A stretch of 50,459 bases of DNA from UBA2040 sp041751955 (lineage in GTDB: Bacteria > Bacteroidota > Bacteroidia > Flavobacteriales_D > Crocinitomicaceae): assembly GCA_041751955.1 (NCBI GenBank), contig JBGSIB010000068.1, positions 1 to 50,459 on the forward strand, written 5' to 3'. The notes under the pieces were generated by a model. It saw only the letters and a list, made by a program, of their open reading frames with translations. It did no database searches and had not been told where the DNA came from. Both the position numbers and the translations under genes were made by a program. Shown piece by piece: positions 1-7,459 of the stretch (within the stretch, counting starts at the first letter, position 1; every line of letters begins with the position of its first letter).

Positions 1-2
1 CA

Positions 3-2048
3 GGATTGAGCACCACCTCAGGCGACCGTTTATTAGAAACCCAAGGCATGTTTCAACTCAAAGCCTTCACGCCTGATGGAAAACAGTTGACTGTCAACGA
101 CAAAGATGGAATTTACCTCCAAGTTCCCGTCGACGAAAACAAAGAAGGCATGATGCTCTTCAACGGTGTAAAAACTGCCGATGGACAAATTGATTGGCAA
201 AACCCAAAGCCAATTGAAAAATTACCAATTCAAGCCAATATGCTCGATTTGGATTTGTATCCGCCCGGCTATGAAGCGAAATTGGATGAATTGAAATGGA
301 GTCAGAAGAAAAAGAAACGGGATAGTTTGTATTTGAGTTTTGAGGATTTTTCTGGAATGGCAGACACGATTGGTTCGAATAATAATTCTTTCGTGCCTTG
401 TGCAACTGGACAATTGGAGAAAAGAAATTATCAAATCCTTCACCAAACATCCAACTTTGAGGTCAGGTTGGTAAATAATAAAAGTCAAATAGTTAGACAG
501 CTTCCCGTTCCAAATGATATTACACTTAATTGGAGTAGTTTGGGTTTCTCGGGAATAACACCAGAGATGAGTATCTCCAAATTAAATGATGATCAATATG
601 AACTTACTGTTGGTTACCTTCAAGATAGTGACTTCAATGATGATCCAAAGCGAATCAGCTATGACTATTCAACGATCCTACAAAGCGCTACAAATGCTGG
701 TGAAGATCATTTTGTGTTTACAACAAACGTGGAACGATTTGAGATTCGGCACGTAAAAACCATGAAAATGGTCAATGATCGAGTTCCATTTTATGAAGCC
801 ACATATATTCTAAATTATCCCAAAAAATATAAAGGTCCAGTTGAAATTAAATCAACAAAAGTGAGCAATACGATTTTTGCAGGCAGGAACAAAAGTGTGA
901 CTATTTCCATTGATCGTAACTCATATTCGGCTGCGGATATGGCTTTAATGGGAAATGATTTAAAACCTAGAAACCCACTTCCACCCTCCAAAGTCCTCGC
1001 CATCTGGAAAAAAGACTTCAACAAAACCATCCTCGCCACACGTGATTTTGAAAAACAGATGAAAGTCATTCATGGAACGTGCAACGAAAAAGTGTTCGAT
1101 GTTTATGCGAATCAATTGAATAAACCTTTTTGGGAATTGGACGAACAAGTGGTCAAAATGGGTTATACTAATTTTCAGGCTTTTGCAGATGAAAGAGTTG
1201 GCGGTCTCAAACTAGACAATGCCCACATGAATACCATCCGACAATTCTACGAAAGCAACATTTCGCGCTTGAAAGATTTGGCCAAAAAGGACAAGAATTT
1301 CCGAAAAGCAATAGAAATGGCATGGAATAGTAAAGTAAGAAATGAACGAAGCGAAGAGTTAACGCGTTCTGCGGTTCGTGTACAACAAGTTTTCCAGGAC
1401 GAGTACAATTTGAATTTGGACAATGTTTACAAGCAATTGGGAAAATCCAAAACAGTTGGCGTTACGATTCGAGGAAACCAAGTTGGAAATAACAGAATCA
1501 ACTCTGGGATTTACAATATAGACCGTTTTGTAATGGAAGCGACTACTTCTCGTAAATCTGGTTCTTTTTATGACAAAACATCGGGCAAAACAGCAAAAAT
1601 CACCTACAATCCCTTCACGGCAACTATCAAAAACGCGAAAGATTATGGTAAGCTATACATGTACCTCATGCCTGAAGAATTGAGTAGTTTCCAACGTATT
1701 GATCCAACGAATGGGAAATTTGACTATTCCTTGAATGCAGCGATTAATTACAAAGTAGTTTTTGTTGGCATCAACGAGAAAGGATATTTTATCAGCGACG
1801 AAAATTCATCACGAATAGAATTAAAATCAGTTTCAGAAAAAGAATTCGAACGCATGCTCGAAAAAATAAGCAAAGACAGACAAAAATCCAGTACCAAATC
1901 ATCAGATTTGTCCAGAGAATTGAATTGGCTAAAACTCGAAAAACAAGATTACAAAGAACAAAAACTCAGACAAAAAAATGCGGAATTCAGACGAATGATG
2001 AAGGGGATTGTGCATCCTTGTGCGAGCGAACAAAATCGGTTTCTATAG
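3..2048 (+). CDS. Large protein of unknown function, 5' end outside window
   Basis: The frame is open from base 3 with no upstream stop, and the first possible start (TTG at 6) looks internal, so the gene most likely begins before the window. About 681 residues are visible. The first 80 residues look like a beta-rich domain. The middle part (about 230-330) also has beta-like patterning. From about 340 the chain becomes charged and helical, and the last 60 residues are Lys/Glu/Arg-rich, ending near a Cys in HPCAS. No transmembrane segment or sorting domain is visible in the part seen. I do not recognise the family. A cell-envelope role is only a guess from the beta-rich N-terminal half. A strong hairpin follows the stop. 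Confidence 0.7.
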   Translation, partial: GLSTTSGDRLLETQGMFQLKAFTPDGKQLTVNDKDGIYLQVPVDENKEGMMLFNGVKTADGQIDWQNPKPIEKLPIQANMLDLDLYPPGYEAKLDELKWSQKKKKRDSLYLSFEDFSGMADTIGSNNNSFVPCATGQLEKRNYQILHQTSNFEVRLVNNKSQIVRQLPVPNDITLNWSSLGFSGITPEMSISKLNDDQYELTVGYLQDSDFNDDPKRISYDYSTILQSATNAGEDHFVFTTNVERFEIRHVKTMKMVNDRVPFYEATYILNYPKKYKGPVEIKSTKVSNTIFAGRNKSVTISIDRNSYSAADMALMGNDLKPRNPLPPSKVLAIWKKDFNKTILATRDFEKQMKVIHGTCNEKVFDVYANQLNKPFWELDEQVVKMGYTNFQAFADERVGGLKLDNAHMNTIRQFYESNISRLKDLAKKDKNFRKAIEMAWNSKVRNERSEELTRSAVRVQQVFQDEYNLNLDNVYKQLGKSKTVGVTIRGNQVGNNRINSGIYNIDRFVMEATTSRKSGSFYDKTSGKTAKITYNPFTATIKNAKDYGKLYMYLMPEELSSFQRIDPTNGKFDYSLNAAINYKVVFVGINEKGYFISDENSSRIELKSVSEKEFERMLEKISKDRQKSSTKSSDLSRELNWLKLEKQDYKEQKLRQKNAEFRRMMKGIVHPCASEQNRFL

Positions 2049-2059
2049 AATCACACTAG

Positions 2060-2085
2060 TCGGGACGAAAATTTTTTCGTCCCGA
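2060..2085. terminator. Hairpin terminator after the first gene
   Basis: Perfect 10-bp inverted repeat (TCGGGACGAA at 2060-2069 and its complement at 2076-2085) around an AATTTT loop, 12 bases after the stop. The A and T runs next to the stem would serve either strand, but the genes on both sides read rightward. Confidence 0.7.
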
Positions 2086-2144
2086 TTACATAAATTATTT
2101 TCTTCCAAACAAATTATTTATTATTTCGACATCCAATTTCTTCC

Positions 2145-2152
2145 TATATTTG
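2145..2152 (+). promoter_or_regulatory. Bacteroidota -7 element for the copper-type cassette
   Basis: TATATTTG matches the Bacteroidota -7 consensus TAnnTTTG and lies 30 bases before the GTG start at 2183. An imperfect TTTCG at 2124 is the only -33 candidate. It probably drives the 2183 gene and possibly the whole cassette. Confidence 0.55.
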
Positions 2153-2182
2153 TAATTCTAAAAAAAACTAGAAAGATAAAAA

Positions 2183-2557
2183 GTGAAAGCGATTTTCACA
2201 TATTTCATTCTTAGTGCATTTTTGTTGAATGCAGGGGGGAAAGTTATCATTTATCTGGATTTTCTTATCAATCAAGATTACATCACCCAAAATTTGTGTG
2301 AAAACAAAGACAAACCCGTTTTGAAATGTAACGGAAAATGCCAGCTCGCGAGAGAATTAGCCAAAGAAGAGAAAAAGGAGAAAAAGGAAACCAAACACAA
2401 ATTTGAAGATACAAATACATACTTTTTCTGCTCTTTTGATGAGTTAATTGAATTAGAACCCGTTTTTTACCAAAAAAGAGAACATTCCAATGCGAAAGTA
2501 CAATCACGAAGCACTGGTTTCCTTACCAAAGTTTTTCATCCACCAGCACTTTCCTAG
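2183..2557 (+). CDS. Small exported Cys-rich protein, candidate metal binder
   Basis: 124 residues from a GTG start. The start is chosen because it places a hydrophobic signal or anchor segment at residues 3-29. The mature part has three clustered cysteines (Cys39, Cys49, Cys53) in the pattern C-x-N-K-x-K-P-x-L-K-C-N-G-K-C, then a Lys/Glu-rich stretch (56-75), Cys83 and a C-terminal FHPP. From memory, short proteins with this Cys/CNGKC pattern recur in Flavobacteriia beside metal-related outer-membrane genes. It lies just upstream of the CDICGC barrel and the MbnP/MbnH pair, so a copper-binding or sensing role is plausible but inferred. It has no enzyme motif. Confidence 0.75.
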   Translation: MKAIFTYFILSAFLLNAGGKVIIYLDFLINQDYITQNLCENKDKPVLKCNGKCQLARELAKEEKKEKKETKHKFEDTNTYFFCSFDELIELEPVFYQKREHSNAKVQSRSTGFLTKVFHPPALS

Positions 2558-2601
2558 TTAAATTTTCGTTGAATAATTTATTTCAATCGTTCATCGACCT
2601 T

Positions 2602-2659
2602 TGCGCCCGGCGCAAGTAGACTGTAATTTGAACAGTCGGACAACTGTCTTTTCAGACAG
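2602..2659. promoter_or_regulatory. Clustered dyads between cassette genes, candidate operator
   Basis: The 127-base gap before the barrel gene holds four close dyads. They are TGCGCC-C-GGCGCA (2602-2614), GACTGT-N7-ACAGTC (2619-2637), ACAGT-N6-ACTGT (2632-2647, sharing an arm with the previous one) and CTGTCT-N4-AGACAG (2644-2659). The repeated ACTGT/ACAGT half-site suggests a multi-site repressor operator. A weak terminator or attenuator is the alternative. Confidence 0.45.
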
Positions 2660-2684
2660 AATACAATCATATATTTAGATAGAA

Positions 2685-3602
2685 ATGAAACAATCAATTT
2701 TGATTTGGTTTCTCTTTTTTGGAGGAGCGAATCAGCTATTGGCTTGTGACATTTGTGGATGTGCCTCGAGTGCGTTTACCGTGGGAATGTTGCCCACCAG
2801 CAAGTATCATCTTGTCGGTGCGCGCACAACCTTGCGCTGGTTTGAAAGTTATCCTGCTCCAGACGGAAATGGATTTAGAGATATTTCAACACAATTTTTT
2901 ACCTCCACCGATTTGGTTGGGCGTTACAGAATTGGGCGACGGTTTCAGGTTCAGGCATTCATCCCCTTTGTGCACAACCAAAAAACAGATAGTATGACAA
3001 CCTTAATTCAAGGTTTGGGCGATATAGTGGCACTTGGAAATTATGTTTTCGTAGACAACATGGATTCACTTTCTCGAAAATTCCGAAACGCAGGAACTAT
3101 TGGTTTGGGGGTGAAAGCTCCAAGCGGACAGTTCTTCAAACTTGGTTTTGATGAAGTGAATATGATGCCCGGTTCGGGTTCAACCGATTTTATAGCGAAT
3201 GTGAATTATGCATTGCAGTATAAAAATTTCGGTATGCAAAACGAAAGCGGTTTTACCTATAAAACGGAAAACAAATACAAATACCGTTTCGGGAACGCTT
3301 TAAGTTCTACTCAGGTGTTTTATTATCGATGGAAAGTCAATGAAAATATCATTCTCGTTCCGCAGTTGGGTGTAAATTATACCCACAATTGGAAGGACAG
3401 GAAAAACGGTATTTATGCAGTAGATTCTTTCAACGGTGGTAGTGTTTTTAACGCGGTGGCAAATCTTTTTGTCTCGTATAAAAACTTCAGTTTTATTGGG
3501 CAATTCTTTATTCCCATGCAACAAAGTTTAAACGAAAACCTGGTGAACCAAAAAGCCATGATCCGTGTGGGTCTTAATTATTTTATAAAAAGTAAAAAAT
3601 GA
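2685..3602 (+). CDS. Outer-membrane beta-barrel-like protein with CDICGC N-terminus
   Basis: 305 residues. A signal peptide (1-20) ends LLA before Cys21, so the mature protein would begin CDICGC (Cys21, Cys24, Cys26), a likely soft-metal ligand set. The LLAC context could equally be a lipobox. The rest is alternating aromatic/polar strands of the kind seen in transporter-like outer-membrane barrels, ending in a long amphipathic strand (NYFIKSKK). The gene overlaps the next lipoprotein by four bases (ATGA), which implies translational coupling, and it sits in the MbnP/MbnH cassette. Inference: an outer-membrane protein involved in copper uptake or sensing. The barrel call is good; the substrate is not shown. 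Confidence 0.75.
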   Translation: MKQSILIWFLFFGGANQLLACDICGCASSAFTVGMLPTSKYHLVGARTTLRWFESYPAPDGNGFRDISTQFFTSTDLVGRYRIGRRFQVQAFIPFVHNQKTDSMTTLIQGLGDIVALGNYVFVDNMDSLSRKFRNAGTIGLGVKAPSGQFFKLGFDEVNMMPGSGSTDFIANVNYALQYKNFGMQNESGFTYKTENKYKYRFGNALSSTQVFYYRWKVNENIILVPQLGVNYTHNWKDRKNGIYAVDSFNGGSVFNAVANLFVSYKNFSFIGQFFIPMQQSLNENLVNQKAMIRVGLNYFIKSKK

Positions 3603-3982
3603 AAGTGATTTTTATTTTCAGTCTCGCTTTTCTAGCGTTAGGTGCGTGTAAAAAAGAAGAGAAAACGGTTACGAATGTTGAAATTACATTCGCAGAACCC
3701 ACTTCAAACGATACGATATTATCTTATAATCAAGTGCACGCTGAAGGAACTATTGTAGCCGATGGAACTTTGGAAGGATATACCGTTTCGCTAATACATT
3801 CCTCAAATGGCGCGTTACTATACACCAACACATACGATGTTCAAGCGAAAAGCTATAATTTTCATGAACATTGGACGAACAATTTAAGCGATACAACTCA
3901 AGTGATAGTTCGGGTTGAAGCAAACAAGGACAAAAATGGAAACAAAGCTACCAAAGAAATAAAGGTGGTTTGCCTTCCGTAA
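3599..3982 (+). CDS. Small lipoprotein in the copper-type cassette
   Basis: 127 residues with a lipoprotein signal peptide and lipobox LGAC (Cys17), followed by a charged KKEEK linker. The remainder is a single compact beta-sandwich-like domain. It has two histidines in the phrase FHEHW (about 97-101), which could bind metal, and a single Cys near the C-terminus (VCLP). The start overlaps the barrel stop by four bases, and the MbnP gene starts 26 bases after its stop, so it is firmly inside the cassette. I do not recognise a named family. A role as an accessory to the barrel or to MbnP is inferred from position only. Confidence 0.75.
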   Translation: MKVIFIFSLAFLALGACKKEEKTVTNVEITFAEPTSNDTILSYNQVHAEGTIVADGTLEGYTVSLIHSSNGALLYTNTYDVQAKSYNFHEHWTNNLSDTTQVIVRVEANKDKNGNKATKEIKVVCLP

Positions 3983-4007
3983 TTTTTAAAAACTAACAAA
4001 TAACAAA

Positions 4008-4826
4008 ATGAAAAAAATAATATTTATAGCCTTAGCGGCAAGCACCCTATTTTTAAATTCTTGTAAAAAAGAAGGATGTACAGATCCAATAGCAACCAAT
4101 TACAGTGAAAAAGCTAAAAAAGACGATGGTTCTTGCACGTATGCTCCTCAAGCAACTACAGGAAAAGTGACCATCATGTTGGAACATACATGGGCAGATT
4201 CAGGACTTGATTTTGAATTGGGCACTGAATTTATTCACCCAACAACCAATGATGCCTTGACTTTTACCACCTTGAAATACTACATCTCCAATTTAAAATT
4301 GAAAAAAGAGGACGGTACATGGTGGACGCAACCGAATAGCTATTATTTGGTTAATTTGTCAACTCCAGCCAGCACAATGTTAACGGTGACAGGCATTCCA
4401 AATGGCAACTATACTGAAGTTTCTTATGTATTGGGCGTAGACAGCACCAGCAATGTGAGTGGTGCACAAGATGGAGCGCTATCCACAACGAACGGCATGT
4501 TTTGGAGTTGGAATTCAGGATACATCATGGTGAAGGCAGAGGGAACTTGCCCACAATCCACGTCAGGTACATTTACCTATCATTTGGGTGGGTTTTCTGG
4601 ACCAAACGCAATTGTTACAAGTCGTTCAGACGCTTTTGGAACAGAAAATTTAGTGGTTTCAGCAACTAGTTCAGGCATGATTCATTTCACAGTTGATCCT
4701 TCTGAATTGTTCGTCAATTTTGGGTCGGTTACCAATGGTGACAATATTCAAATGCCTGGTGCCATGGCTAAATCTTTAGCGTCTGGTTACTATTCAGGTT
4801 TTGCATTTGACCATATACATAATTAA
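4008..4826 (+). CDS. mbnP: MbnP-like copper-binding lipoprotein
   Basis: 272 residues. The lipobox is LNSC (Cys19). Next comes a short Cys-bounded motif common in Bacteroidota surface proteins (GCTDP...DDGSC, residues 23-43). The rest is the MbnP-type domain: EHTW at 59-62, two adjacent Trp at 105-106, the signature MFWSWNSGY at 164-172 and a His-rich end (FDHIHN). In characterised MbnP, a partner diheme enzyme oxidises a conserved tryptophan to kynurenine, which creates a high-affinity copper site. The next gene encodes just such an enzyme. Trp166 or Trp168 are the obvious candidates here, but the exact residue is inferred. No methanobactin precursor is visible, as in other MbnP/H pairs found outside methanobactin operons. 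Confidence 0.85.
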   Translation: MKKIIFIALAASTLFLNSCKKEGCTDPIATNYSEKAKKDDGSCTYAPQATTGKVTIMLEHTWADSGLDFELGTEFIHPTTNDALTFTTLKYYISNLKLKKEDGTWWTQPNSYYLVNLSTPASTMLTVTGIPNGNYTEVSYVLGVDSTSNVSGAQDGALSTTNGMFWSWNSGYIMVKAEGTCPQSTSGTFTYHLGGFSGPNAIVTSRSDAFGTENLVVSATSSGMIHFTVDPSELFVNFGSVTNGDNIQMPGAMAKSLASGYYSGFAFDHIHN

Positions 4827-4834
4827 TAATCTTT

Positions 4835-4860
4835 AGAGAGTCAGTTTTGGCTGGCTCTCT
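4835..4860 (+). terminator. Hairpin between mbnP and mbnH, possible attenuator
   Basis: AGAGAGTCAG (4835-4844), TTTTGG loop, CTGGCTCTCT (4851-4860): a 10-bp stem with one G-T wobble and a U-rich tail. It lies between the mbnP stop and the mbnH start, so it could lower mbnH expression relative to mbnP or stabilise the mbnP transcript end. Confidence 0.5.
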
Positions 4861-4873
4861 ATTTCTTTATACA

Positions 4874-5893
4874 ATGAATTATTTTTTAGCTTTCATTTTT
4901 GTGCTTTTAACGGTGCTGATTTCCTGCAAAAAAAAGGAAATTACACTGGAGCCTACAGAAACATTAACGTTTTATCAACCCAGTGATTTTCCGGAACCAA
5001 TTTACCCTTTGAGTCAAAATCCGATCACGATGGAGAAATTTAAACTGGGAAGAGAATTGTTTTATAGCAAAACTCTTTCCTCGGATAATTCGATTTCCTG
5101 TGCAAGTTGTCACGCACAAACGCACGGTTTTGCAGATCACAATGTTCCCTTGAGTTTTGGAGTAGGTGGGCAAACTGGAACGCGCAATGCTCCACCGATT
5201 TTCAATATGGCTTGGTTGCCGTATTTCATGTGGGATGGAGGCTTGAATCATTTGGAAATATTCTCCTTGGCTCCCATTACCAATCCTGTGGAAATGAATG
5301 AAACCATGGAAAATGTAATCAACAAATTGAATGATTCTGATTATTGGAAAACTCGATTCCATACAGCTTTTGGCACAACTGTAATTACGGATAAAAATCT
5401 ATTTCTGGCATTGACACAATACATGTTGATGATTGTTTCAGACAAATCAAAATACGACCAAGTCAAGCGCGGTAAGGCAGTTTTTACGACTGAAGAACAA
5501 GCCGGTTATGAATTGTTTAGTCAAAAATGTGCTTCTTGTCACACGGAACCTTTGTTTACAAGTAATGCGTTCAAAAACAATGGTTTGGATCTCGTTTCGG
5601 TAGATTTCGGTAGAGCAAAAATCACCCAATTAGAAAGCGATAAAGGCAAGTTTAAAGTACCAACATTACGTAATGTTTTGCTCACCTATCCGTATATGCA
5701 CGACGGTCGGTTTTTCACCATTGACCAAGTTTTAGAGCATTACAACAGTGGATTGCAAGCTCACCCGAATTTGGATCCTTCGCTTCAGAATGGAATTCCT
5801 TTGTCCCCAATCGATAAAACGAATTTGAAACGATTTTTCGAAACCTTAACGGATTATGAATTGATGGGCAGTAAGCTGCTTGCAGAGCCGTGA
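4874..5893 (+). CDS. mbnH: MbnH-like diheme cytochrome c peroxidase/MauG-family lipoprotein
   Basis: 339 residues from ATG 4874. The frame is also open from a TTG at 4847, but ATG 4874 gives a clean lipoprotein signal with lipobox LISC (Cys18). Two c-type heme sites are present: CASCH at 76-80 and CASCH at 219-223. The spacing and the flanking phrases (TGTRNAPPIFN, FKVPTLRNV, YMHDGRF) are those of the bacterial diheme peroxidase/MauG superfamily. Within that superfamily MbnH uses a high-valent diheme state to convert an MbnP tryptophan to kynurenine. Position directly behind mbnP supports MbnH over a generic peroxidase. The product should be anchored at a membrane surface facing its lipoprotein partner. 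Confidence 0.85.
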   Translation: MNYFLAFIFVLLTVLISCKKKEITLEPTETLTFYQPSDFPEPIYPLSQNPITMEKFKLGRELFYSKTLSSDNSISCASCHAQTHGFADHNVPLSFGVGGQTGTRNAPPIFNMAWLPYFMWDGGLNHLEIFSLAPITNPVEMNETMENVINKLNDSDYWKTRFHTAFGTTVITDKNLFLALTQYMLMIVSDKSKYDQVKRGKAVFTTEEQAGYELFSQKCASCHTEPLFTSNAFKNNGLDLVSVDFGRAKITQLESDKGKFKVPTLRNVLLTYPYMHDGRFFTIDQVLEHYNSGLQAHPNLDPSLQNGIPLSPIDKTNLKRFFETLTDYELMGSKLLAEP

Positions 5894-5954
5894 CAAAGAC
5901 CTAGAATTGGCGCGATATTTTACTGAAAATTTTCCGTCCTGAATTCGATTTGGA

Positions 5955-7256
5955 TCAGCTTCTCGGTTTCCACCCACCAGACTTGCTTCCCCCACCTGGC
6001 GGACGATTTCCACCACCACCAGATTGCCCAGCAGCAGCAGGTTTTTTCTTGGATTGAAATTGACTGCGACTTCTGTCTCTTGGTTGTTGTGGCTCTTTTT
6101 TGGGAATTGGTGCATTTGGATCCAATGCAAATGGATTGTCTGACATCACTGGAATTTGCTGTGAAATCAATTTTTGTATATCCTTTAAAAAAGCTTTTTC
6201 CTCTTGGTCACAAAAAGATAACGCAGTTCCACTTGCTTGAGCACGACCAGTTCGACCAATTCGGTGAACATAAGTTTCAGGCACATTGGGTAAATCGTAA
6301 TTGATCACCAAAGGCATATCTGAAACATCAATACCACGAGCAGCGATATCTGTTGCAATCAAAGCATCCATCTGTCCGTCTTTGAAAGCAGAAAGTGCTT
6401 TTTGACGCTGAACTTGCGATTTGTTTCCGTGAATGGCAGCGGCTTTTATATTGTTTTTCACCAAAACGCGGACAATCTTATCTGCACCATGTTTTGTTCT
6501 AGAAAATACCAATGTTGCCCCTTTGTTCTCTGTTTGCAATAAATGCACTAACAATTTTGGCTTGTCTGCTTTCGAAACGAAATAGATGCCTTGTTCTACT
6601 TTTTCAGCTGTTGCTTGTTCAGGTTGAATATCAACGCGTTCGTAGTCGCCTAGGATTTGTGTCGACAATTCCGCACTTGCTTTGGGCATAGTAGCTGAAA
6701 AGAAAAGTGATTGTCTTTCTTTGGGCAAATGGGCGATAACTTTCTTGATATCGTGAATGAAACCCATGTCTAGCATCTGGTCAGCCTCATCCAAAACGAA
6801 AAATTCAATATCGCGTAAAGTAATGTATTTCTGCGAAATTAGGTCAAGCAAACGACCCGGTGTGGCTATCAAAATATCAACCCCAGCGCGCAATGCGTTG
6901 GTTTGAGCTCCTTGTTTCACACCACCGAAAATAACGGTGTTTTTTAAATTCGTGTTCTTGGCGTATTCTGTAAAATTATCGTCGATTTGTATAGCCAATT
7001 CACGGGTAGGTGTAACGATCAATGCTTTTACACGACGTTTTCCAGGATTTGAATCTTTCTTTTGTTCTAACAATTGAATAATAGGAATCGCAAAAGATGC
7101 AGTTTTCCCAGTTCCCGTCTGAGCACAGCCCAATAAGTCTTTACCTTTAAGTAAAATAGGAATCGATTTTTCTTGGATTGGAGTCGGTTTGGTATAGCCC
7201 TTTGTCTCTAAGGCGCGTAGGATGGGATCAATAATCCCGAGTTCTTTAAATGTCAT
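5955..7256 (-). CDS. rhlE: DEAD-box ATP-dependent RNA helicase, RhlE type
   Basis: 433 residues. It has the full set of DEAD-box motifs: Q motif (PTPIQ, 24-28), Walker A AQTGTGKT (45-52), PTREL (83-87), DEAD (156-159), SAT (187-189), then ARGID and HRIGRTGR in the second RecA domain. A basic, Gly/Pro/Arg-rich tail follows (about 385-433), typical for RhlE-type RNA contact. The family unwinds short RNA duplexes in ribosome assembly and RNA turnover and is often cold-induced. It converges with mbnH with about 60 bases between stops. Its promoter (-7 at 7275-7282) lies next to the repeat array at 7296-7444. Confidence 0.93.
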   Translation of the reverse strand: MTFKELGIIDPILRALETKGYTKPTPIQEKSIPILLKGKDLLGCAQTGTGKTASFAIPIIQLLEQKKDSNPGKRRVKALIVTPTRELAIQIDDNFTEYAKNTNLKNTVIFGGVKQGAQTNALRAGVDILIATPGRLLDLISQKYITLRDIEFFVLDEADQMLDMGFIHDIKKVIAHLPKERQSLFFSATMPKASAELSTQILGDYERVDIQPEQATAEKVEQGIYFVSKADKPKLLVHLLQTENKGATLVFSRTKHGADKIVRVLVKNNIKAAAIHGNKSQVQRQKALSAFKDGQMDALIATDIAARGIDVSDMPLVINYDLPNVPETYVHRIGRTGRAQASGTALSFCDQEEKAFLKDIQKLISQQIPVMSDNPFALDPNAPIPKKEPQQPRDRSRSQFQSKKKPAAAGQSGGGGNRPPGGGSKSGGWKPRS

Positions 7257-7274
7257 TTAGTTGTTTTAATGGCG

Positions 7275-7282
7275 CAAAGATA
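7275..7282 (-). promoter_or_regulatory. -7 element of the rhlE promoter
   Basis: Read on the minus strand this is TATCTTTG, a match to TAnnTTTG, 18 bases before the rhlE ATG. No clear -33 TTTG is seen; the expected position falls at the edge of the repeat array. Confidence 0.55.
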
Positions 7283-7295
7283 CGGTTTTTTTAAT

Positions 7296-7444
7296 TGGAC
7301 AGCTTTGCTCGTGGAGCATGGACCACTTCGTTGTTGGACCGCTTCGCTGATGGAGTATGGAACATGGACCGCTTCGCTGTTGGATTTGACACTATATCAT
7401 CCAACAGGCGCAGCCGGTCCAAAATCCATCAGCGCAGCGGTCCA
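7296..7444. repeat. Array of six 20-22-base units forming nested inverted repeats
   Basis: Four direct copies of a unit close to TGGACCGCTTCGCTGNTGGA (7296-7315, 7319-7338, 7335-7354, 7365-7384) are followed by two inverted copies (7400-7421, 7425-7444). Copies 3 and 6 share the ATGGA/TCCAT variant, and copies 4 and 5 share TTGGA/TCCAA, so the pairs nest as a long imperfect hairpin. The array fills the gap between the OmpA-lipoprotein stop and the rhlE promoter. It could act as a terminator or an mRNA 3'-end structure, or be a REP-like interspersed element. It is not a CRISPR array because the units overlap and have no regular spacers. Confidence 0.8.
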
Positions 7445-7459
7445 AAATCTAAAATCCAA

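Noticed and set aside
4835..4860. Copper-binding riboswitch
   Set aside because: A simple stem-loop without a conserved aptamer; attenuator or terminator is the simpler reading.
4847..4873. TTG 4847 as the mbnH start
   Set aside because: It lies inside the hairpin and gives a poor signal; ATG 4874 gives a clean lipoprotein signal peptide.
7296..7444. CRISPR array
   Set aside because: Only six units, some overlapping, in both orientations, without uniform spacers or cas genes.
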